Assembly: GCA_002346225.1 (NCBI GenBank) | Contig: DDYY01000089.1 | Location: 1-14,930, forward strand | Direction of reading: 5' to 3' | Length of the DNA stretch: 14,930 bases | Origin: Bacteroidetes bacterium UBA3022 | GTDB lineage: Bacteria > Bacteroidota > Bacteroidia > Chitinophagales > BACL12 | In this document: in pieces, positions 6,901 through 12,554 of the stretch | Layout: each line of letters starts with the position of its first letter | Position numbering within the stretch: position 1 is the first letter of the stretch | The notes under the pieces: model-generated | Databases searched by the model: none | What the model saw: the letters and a program-made list of their open reading frames with translations, nothing else | Told to the model about the DNA's origin: nothing | Position numbers and translations under genes: made by a program

Positions 6901-8172
6901 TCAGCGCCGGTAAGCTTCCTTCAAAAGGTTGACAAAATTCCATACATCTTCAAACGTATTGTACATCGGCACAGGTGCAACGCGTATCACATTGGGTTCC
7001 CGCCAGTCGGCAATAACACCATTGGCTGTGATAGCATCAAATAGCGCTTTACCTCCATTGTCAGTCAACAGGCTCACCTGACATCCGCGTGCAGCGGGAT
7101 CTTCGGGTGTTATCACAGTAAAGGGCTGCCCCTCCATATCCTGCAGCAAGGTCAGTAAGTAGGCGCTTAGCTGTTCGCTCTTTGCACGCAAAGCATCCAT
7201 ACCTGCCGCATCGAACAGTTCCAATGCCGCACGGTGGGCTGCCATGGGAAGGATTTGTGCATTGCTTTGTTGCCAGCCTGCCGCACCCGGTTGCGGATGA
7301 AATCCTTTTTTCATTTGAAAGCGGGTGGCTTCTTCATTGCCCCACCATCCGGCAAACCGCGGAAGTTGGTCATTATGGGCATGGCGCTCATGGATAAAAA
7401 TTCCACTGACACCACCCGGTCCTGAATTGAGGTACTTGTAAGTGCACCAGCAGGCAAAATCCACATTCCAGTCGTGTAGATGCAATGGTACATTTCCAGC
7501 TGCGTGTGCCAGGTCAAACCCGGCAATAGCGCCTGCCTTGTGCGCCGCTGCTGTAATGGCAGGGATATCGAAAAACTGACCGGTATAATAATTCACACCG
7601 CCGAGCAATACCAGCGCGAGTTCGTCTTTGTGCGCATCTATCAATGCCACTATATCTTCAGTACGCAGGTGGTACTCTCCTTCGCGCGGAACGGCTTCCA
7701 CAATGGCCTGCTCTGGATCAAAACCATGGAACCTTACCTGCATTTCGGCCGCATACTGATCGCTGGGAAATGCCATGTGCTCCATGATAATTTTAAAGCG
7801 CTTGGTTGTAGGTCTGTAAAAGCTCACCATCAGCAGGTTCAGGTTGACCGTAAGTGTATTCATAACTACCACCTCCAGCGGCGATGCTCCTGCCATTCGG
7901 GCAACAGGTTGCTCGAGAAAATGATGGTAATAAAACCACGGATGCTTACCGTGTAAGTGGCCTTCTACACCCAGTGTTTCCCAATCCTTGAGATCTTCCT
8001 CTATGTATTCCCGTGTTTTTTTGGGTTGAAGTCCGAGGGAATTGCCACACAAATAGATGGCATCTTTTCCCTGGTGTTGCGGTAGGTGAAACGCTGATCG
8101 CAGGTGCGAAAGCTTGTCGGCCGCATCCAGCTGTATCGCCTGTTCTCTGGTAGGAGCAAAAGTAGCTTGCAT
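6901..8172 (-). CDS. kynU: Kynureninase
   Basis: 423 residues, a full-length PLP-dependent fold-type I enzyme. In the known family it hydrolyses 3-hydroxykynurenine to 3-hydroxyanthranilate plus alanine (or kynurenine to anthranilate). Visible features: YLCGNSLGLQP (40-50), the conserved GKHPWF segment (75-80), NTLTVNLNLL (105-114) of the phosphate-binding region, FDLAHAAGNVPL (219-230) with the cofactor-contacting Asp220 and His223, and the Schiff-base Lys246 in CWCTYKYLNSGPGG. All key residues are present. Downstream kmo makes its substrate, so the two form a metabolic pair. Genes for 3-hydroxyanthranilate dioxygenase or quinolinate phosphoribosyltransferase are not in the window, so whether the end product is NAD cannot be settled here. 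A strong inverted repeat lies immediately before the start codon. Confidence 0.97.
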   Translation of the reverse strand: MQATFAPTREQAIQLDAADKLSHLRSAFHLPQHQGKDAIYLCGNSLGLQPKKTREYIEEDLKDWETLGVEGHLHGKHPWFYYHHFLEQPVARMAGASPLEVVVMNTLTVNLNLLMVSFYRPTTKRFKIIMEHMAFPSDQYAAEMQVRFHGFDPEQAIVEAVPREGEYHLRTEDIVALIDAHKDELALVLLGGVNYYTGQFFDIPAITAAAHKAGAIAGFDLAHAAGNVPLHLHDWNVDFACWCTYKYLNSGPGGVSGIFIHERHAHNDQLPRFAGWWGNEEATRFQMKKGFHPQPGAAGWQQSNAQILPMAAHRAALELFDAAGMDALRAKSEQLSAYLLTLLQDMEGQPFTVITPEDPAARGCQVSLLTDNGGKALFDAITANGVIADWREPNVIRVAPVPMYNTFEDVWNFVNLLKEAYRR

Positions 8173-8205
8173 GGTGTAAAGGTAGCAACAAAGCTACTTT
8201 ACACC
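8173..8205. promoter_or_regulatory. Inverted repeat directly before kynU; likely operator or 5' leader hairpin
   Basis: GGTGTAAAGGTAGC (8173-8186) and GCTACTTTACACC (8193-8205) pair over 13 bp with one bulged base and a six-base centre. The repeat touches the base next to the kynU ATG. It has no T-run on the minus strand, so it is not a standard terminator. A consensus -7 element lies across its centre and one arm. It may be a repressor operator, or a hairpin if transcription starts further upstream. Confidence 0.6.
8189..8196 (-). promoter_or_regulatory. Possible -7 promoter element for kynU
   Basis: TAGCTTTG on the minus strand fits TAnnTTTG exactly and ends 16 nt before the kynU start codon. 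No TTG occurs at 18-22 nt upstream; the nearest is 12 nt away. It sits inside the inverted repeat 8173-8205. Confidence 0.45.
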
Positions 8206-8242
8206 ACGCAAGCCTTTCCTTTAAAAGGTATTTTGCATGTGC

Positions 8243-11200
8243 TTATTGAAATACTACTTCCTGCTGATAGGTTTGTTCATTCCATTCGATGGAAACTGCG
8301 TAGACACCGGCATCCAGGTCTCCCCTATCAATGCGGTAAGTATGGGCTCCGGACGACAATCCTTGCAGGGTAACCTCTGACACTATCCTTCCTCTGATAT
8401 CGGTAAGCCTGACAACCACGTTTCCGGAAGCCGGGAGATTCCAGCTGATTTCTGTTGTGGAAGCCGCCGGATTGGGATATACACTAAATCCGTCTGTGCT
8501 GATGTCGCCGATGGCATTCGGATTGATGGTAGAGAATACAGCATTGTCGGAATACGCTGAAGTGATTTCCGGGTCGGCAAGGCATACAGTTTTCACAGAC
8601 CATTCATAATCGGTGAAAGGTGTCAGACCCGCGATGTCGACGCTGTTGGTAAGCGAAGTAGTGCCTGTCCATGAGCCACCCACCGGGCGGTACCTGATTT
8701 CATAGGATACTGCACAGTACACGGCATTCCAGCTGAGTGTGGCGGTGGAAGTCCCCACCTCTGACAGCGATAATCCATCGGGGGTGCCACAATCTATCGT
8801 GATGTTGAATCCGTTATCGAGACCGGTTACTGCAGGTAAGGAACTGCTCACGCGAATGCGATAATTGGCAGCCGGTTCTGTGTCTGTAGGAATGGCACTG
8901 GGGATGCTGCCCGATGCAGCTGTGGCATCCAGTGTGCCAATTACAACAGGGGCAGCGAAGCTACCGGTCGCATCCGACAGTTCAGCCGTAAGTATATTTC
9001 CCGATTCAAATGGAACAGTGCTGGCATAGTCAACTATCATATCCTCGCCATTGCAATAGGTACTGGCGCTCACAAGTGTATTGATGACCGGCGCCTCTGC
9101 CAGATCGCTCTGCCAGATTCCCATGCCGTAGGTGGCCGCTACCAGTTTTTGCGAGGTATAGTTGATCTCCAGTTCATGGATCATGACCAGAGGCAGGCCT
9201 GTCTGATAGGGTACCCAATCGGCCAGAGATGCATCCCGGTAAAAAACACCTATATCGGTACCAACATATATCCTGTTGTCGCTGCCGTTTTCAAATACAA
9301 CTGTATTGACAGGCACATTGGGTAAGGTGCCTGAAACATTCACCCATGTGCTTCCTCCATCATCGGAGCGGAATACTTTTTCACCATCCTCGTAACCACT
9401 CAGCGCCACCCACAAGACATCTTCATTTATATCAGAAACTGCAATATAATTGATATCTATACTCCCTACCGGCAAGTCACTGGTTACGTTGGTCCAGGTA
9501 TCGCCCATATTGGAGGAGCGCACAATCTTATTCAGAGCAGCAGCATATACTACGTTGGAGTTGGAAGGAGCCACCGCCAGCGCAAATGCGTAACTGCCCA
9601 GCGATGCATTTTTATAGACCCAGGTGTTTCCTCCATTAGTGGTGCGATAGATTCCTCCATTGCCACCATAATACAATACCTGATGATCATTGGGATCCAT
9701 GACGTAAGGGGTTACCCAGTTGCCACCGGAGGGACTCATATAGGTCCAGGATGCTCCTCCGTTGGTAGTGCGGTAGAGGGCTCCATACTGGTGGGTAAGG
9801 AACATGATATCGCTGTCGGTAAAATCGATAATAGCCTCCATACCATCCCAGGTAGAAACATCTATTTCTTCCCAACTGCTTCCATCCCACAGGTTGGTAC
9901 CATTGTCCTGCCAGCCGCTCAGCACCCTTTCCGGATCGGTGGCAGACGTTCCCAGCCGGTACACCTGCGCAATACGCAAGCCATCGCTGATGTCTGTCCA
10001 TGTATCTCCCTTATCCTCTGAGCGAAACAGTCCGCCGTCATTGGCGCTGTACACAATATTTTCATCCGAAGGATGGCAGGCAAATCCGTGGTTGTCAGCG
10101 TGGACGTAGCCGCTGCTGCCCGGACTATCCCAGTTGGATTTTTTCTGCCATGCGGAAGCGCCGTTGACTGATCTCACCACTTCCAGACCTCCGGCGAAAA
10201 TGATATTTCCATTTACATTCGATACATCAAATGCATTGTCGTAGTAACCAAAAAAGTAGGTCTGGCTCCCCGGAGAATTCGTGGTGGTCCAGGTGGTGCC
10301 ACCATCTGTAGATTTAAAAAAGCTGGTTGAAAAATAGCCGCTCAGCACATATATAAGCTGAGGGTCATCGGCGGTAGTTTCTATGGACATTCTGTCACCG
10401 GCTGCCCCGAGATTATTCTTGAGGATACTCCAGGTCAGGCCGGCATCCTCACTCACGAAAACATCGCGGTCGCCGACAGCATAGACGGTGTTGGGGTCGT
10501 CAGTATTGAAGTCCATATCATGGCAGTGGGTGACTTCTACCATGGTCCAGGAATCTCCACTGTCGGTACTCCTGTATATTCCCGACCGGGTAGCTGCAAG
10601 CAGAATGTTAGTATTCTCGGGATGTATTAACAAGCGTTGAACGATTTGTAATTCGTCCTGCTCATAAGAAAGTCCTGTGGGGTTCCAGGTAAGGCCGCCA
10701 TCGGTTGTTTTCATTATGCCAGCGCTGTATACACCGCCCCAAAAATCGTTGTCCGATTGCCAGGTCGCTTCATATCCATATCCATCTCCTGTTACTGCAT
10801 AAATAATATCCGGATCAACGGGGTCGATAGCCAGATCTGCAATACTGGTGACGGGAAAGTCAGCTGAGAGGTGTATCCAGGTGGAACCTGCATCGGGCGA
10901 TTTCCATACACCACCACCGGCAGCACCCACAAAGAGTATATTCGGATCATCGGGGTGCAAGACAACCACATTCAGGCGACCCGCGCCACCACCATTAGCA
11001 GGCACGTCAGCGGTTCCTACAGGTTCCCATCCGGCCGCCCTGGTGCTGTAAGCTCCGGGATGCATTTCTTTGTATTGCTTCCAGGCTCGCGCCGCTGAAG
11101 CGGGATGTGGCAAATGGCCTTCGGCATCGGTGCGTGTCTGCATCAGATAATGCCAGCGCATAAACTTCGTATGCAAACCATCCAGTTCATTCTCTACATG

Positions 11201-11359
11201 GTCATCCGGGTAGTCCGGCGTACCCATCTCCTCCAGCCAGCTTTCAAATTGTTGAGTTATGGTTGACAGGGTGGGTTGTTCTGTCATGTAAGTCTGACCG
11301 TTTGTGGCCAAAGTCGAGCATACAACGCCCAGGATAATCAGGTACTTGCGCATTTTCAT
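8243..11359 (-). CDS. Secreted Asp-box (BNR/sortilin-like) beta-propeller protein with FN3 and T9SS domain
   Basis: 1038 residues with a signal peptide (~1-22). A helical, charged region (~30-108) precedes a long propeller part (~110-750) whose entry, NGGGAGRLNVVVLHPDDPNI (122-141), is typical of VPS10/sortilin-like and GH74-like Bacteroidota proteins. I count ten good Asp-boxes (S/T-x-D/N-x-G-x-[TS]-W), at about 154, 218, 264, 303, 350, 447, 531, 573, 615 and 665, plus a degenerate one at 397. That number fits two seven-bladed propellers with some blades lacking the box. An Ig-like stretch (~755-857), one FN3 domain (~860-945, SYEIRYRPVGG, YEWSVKTVC) and a T9SS sorting domain (~957-1038, SVYPNPAASTTEISW, AGVYAVSIE) follow. 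Asp-box proteins include sialidases, xyloglucanases and non-enzymatic receptors; catalytic residues could not be identified, so no reaction is assigned. No terminator is evident between it and kynU. A start two residues downstream (Met3) is possible. Confidence 0.9.
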   Translation of the reverse strand: MKMRKYLIILGVVCSTLATNGQTYMTEQPTLSTITQQFESWLEEMGTPDYPDDHVENELDGLHTKFMRWHYLMQTRTDAEGHLPHPASAARAWKQYKEMHPGAYSTRAAGWEPVGTADVPANGGGAGRLNVVVLHPDDPNILFVGAAGGGVWKSPDAGSTWIHLSADFPVTSIADLAIDPVDPDIIYAVTGDGYGYEATWQSDNDFWGGVYSAGIMKTTDGGLTWNPTGLSYEQDELQIVQRLLIHPENTNILLAATRSGIYRSTDSGDSWTMVEVTHCHDMDFNTDDPNTVYAVGDRDVFVSEDAGLTWSILKNNLGAAGDRMSIETTADDPQLIYVLSGYFSTSFFKSTDGGTTWTTTNSPGSQTYFFGYYDNAFDVSNVNGNIIFAGGLEVVRSVNGASAWQKKSNWDSPGSSGYVHADNHGFACHPSDENIVYSANDGGLFRSEDKGDTWTDISDGLRIAQVYRLGTSATDPERVLSGWQDNGTNLWDGSSWEEIDVSTWDGMEAIIDFTDSDIMFLTHQYGALYRTTNGGASWTYMSPSGGNWVTPYVMDPNDHQVLYYGGNGGIYRTTNGGNTWVYKNASLGSYAFALAVAPSNSNVVYAAALNKIVRSSNMGDTWTNVTSDLPVGSIDINYIAVSDINEDVLWVALSGYEDGEKVFRSDDGGSTWVNVSGTLPNVPVNTVVFENGSDNRIYVGTDIGVFYRDASLADWVPYQTGLPLVMIHELEINYTSQKLVAATYGMGIWQSDLAEAPVINTLVSASTYCNGEDMIVDYASTVPFESGNILTAELSDATGSFAAPVVIGTLDATAASGSIPSAIPTDTEPAANYRIRVSSSLPAVTGLDNGFNITIDCGTPDGLSLSEVGTSTATLSWNAVYCAVSYEIRYRPVGGSWTGTTSLTNSVDIAGLTPFTDYEWSVKTVCLADPEITSAYSDNAVFSTINPNAIGDISTDGFSVYPNPAASTTEISWNLPASGNVVVRLTDIRGRIVSEVTLQGLSSGAHTYRIDRGDLDAGVYAVSIEWNEQTYQQEVVFQ

Positions 11360-11445
11360 GTGAATTAGCTCATGAAAATACGATTTTTCGGTATTTGTGG
11401 AAATGCCGCGCTATTAAACTGACAATGCCGTGATGCACGAACAAA

Positions 11446-11471
11446 AAAGGGACGGCCTAAGCCGTCCCTTT
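11446..11471 (-). terminator. Rho-independent terminator after the 331-residue protein gene
   Basis: A perfect 11-bp stem, AAAGGGACGGC with GCCGTCCCTTT, has a four-base loop. On the minus strand it runs into six T. It starts 27 nt after the stop codon at 11498, inside the 138-nt gap before the next gene. The remaining 86 nt of the gap leave room for a separate promoter, but no TAnnTTTG match is clear there. Confidence 0.92.
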
Positions 11472-11497
11472 GCATTTGATATTACCAAATATCACTA

Positions 11498-12493
11498 CTA
11501 CTCAATAATGATTCCCCTTGAAGTAGCGTTGCCTTCGTTGCTGATAACAGATACGATATAAGCACCCGCAGGGATGGAAGCGATATCGATTGTATTCAGG
11601 TTAGGAGTAACCACTCCTGCATACATGATAGCTCCATTAATACTTACAATTTGTACAGTGGCGTTGGCATTGCCGTCCAGCATCAGGAACAATTGTTCGC
11701 TGGCAGGAACAGGCCATACATTCAATGCCGCATTTCCGGCATCTTCAATGCTGTTAGGAAGTGATTCACACTCATCACAGCTCGCCCAGCAAACAGGATC
11801 CATAGTAATAGGACCTGTTACATCCAGGAAGCGGTTGGTGAAACCTTCAGCAGTAACAGTACAAGGATCGCCTTCTGTCAGTGCTTCGTCGCCTGCCCAG
11901 CTATCGTATGCAAACTTGTATTCGTAAGTTCCTTCAGGAAGGGTGATGGTCAGTTCCCAGATATCATCACCATCGTCGTCGCTCATTGGAGCACAACCAC
12001 CGCACCATCCGTTGAACGTACCGTTCACTTCAGGAGTGGTGTAAGATTCTGTTACCTGGCTCATATCTACTTTAAAAAGCACATCATGAGAAGGCACTAC
12101 CTCTTCACAACTGGAGCAGCTTGCCCAGCAAACAGTGTCCATCACCATATCTTCAGCTACAGTAAAAATGCGGTTGGTGAAGATATCTACTGTAATAGTA
12201 CAAGGGTCTCCTACAGTGAGTGACTCTTGAATTGTCCAGGTATCAGCTGCGAATTTGAATTCATAAGTACCTGCATCCAGAGGGATGGTGATTTCCCAGA
12301 TATTATCACCGTTACCGTCTTCCATGGGGGCGCAACCGCCGCACCAGCCATTGAAATTACCATTAACCTCAGGAGTGGTAAATGCATCTGTTACTTCATT
12401 CATGTCAACAATGAAGGTAACATCGTAAGGTTGTGCTTCTGCTCTCGCAAAGAAGGCAAACACAACAAAAAGGGTGGCGTAAATTCTTTTCAT
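11498..12493 (-). CDS. Secreted protein with two six-cysteine glycogen-binding-like modules and T9SS domain
   Basis: 331 residues: signal peptide (~1-20, ending RAEAQ), module 1 (~23-129), module 2 (~136-242) and a T9SS sorting domain (~258-331, NVWPVPASEQLFL then AGAYIVSVIS). Each module begins VxFxVDM, carries TTPEVNGxFNGWCGGCAPM, an acidic loop, IWExTIxL, GTYE[FY]KFA and DPCT, and closes with VCWASCxxC. The VNGxFNGW ... G-Y-x-[YF]-KF pattern resembles the E-set/CBM20-CBM48 (AMPK glycogen-binding) fold, so a carbohydrate-binding role is likely but not proven. Six cysteines per module have identical spacing in both copies and could form disulfides or bind a metal. The gene has hairpin-plus-T signals on both sides, so it is probably a single-gene unit. 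It resembles the N-terminal half of its upstream neighbour and likely shares an ancestor through duplication. No catalytic domain is seen. Confidence 0.9.
   Translation of the reverse strand: MKRIYATLFVVFAFFARAEAQPYDVTFIVDMNEVTDAFTTPEVNGNFNGWCGGCAPMEDGNGDNIWEITIPLDAGTYEFKFAADTWTIQESLTVGDPCTITVDIFTNRIFTVAEDMVMDTVCWASCSSCEEVVPSHDVLFKVDMSQVTESYTTPEVNGTFNGWCGGCAPMSDDDGDDIWELTITLPEGTYEYKFAYDSWAGDEALTEGDPCTVTAEGFTNRFLDVTGPITMDPVCWASCDECESLPNSIEDAGNAALNVWPVPASEQLFLMLDGNANATVQIVSINGAIMYAGVVTPNLNTIDIASIPAGAYIVSVISNEGNATSRGIIIE
11768..12427 (-). repeat. Two tandem copies of the six-cysteine module (coding repeat)
   Basis: Copy 1 covers 12107-12427 and copy 2 covers 11768-12088, with a cysteine-to-cysteine offset of 113 residues. 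Conserved stretches also match at the DNA level, for example around the NGWCGGCAP codons. Confidence 0.85.
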
Positions 12494-12510
12494 GTTTTTG
12501 TTTTTAAATT

Positions 12511-12547
12511 AAAAAAAGGAGTCCGACACCATGTAGTGTCGGACTCC
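12511..12547 (-). terminator. Rho-independent terminator after the 772-residue protein gene
   Basis: A perfect 12-bp stem (GGAGTCCGACAC with GTGTCGGACTCC, loop of six) is followed on the minus strand by seven T (12511-12517). It begins 7 nt after the stop codon at 12555. The T-run ends 17 nt before the start of the next gene, leaving no space for a normal promoter between them. Confidence 0.92.
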
Positions 12548-12554
12548 ATAAGTT

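Noticed and set aside
8211..8231. CCTTTAAAAGG inverted repeat as a terminator after the propeller gene
   Set aside because: The stem is only five base pairs with a one-base centre, is AT-rich, and is not followed by a T-run on the minus strand.
8243..11359. Naming the propeller protein a GH74 xyloglucanase or a sialidase
   Set aside because: The Asp-boxes are structural and shared with non-enzymes. No catalytic Asp pair, Arg triad or FRIP motif could be identified.
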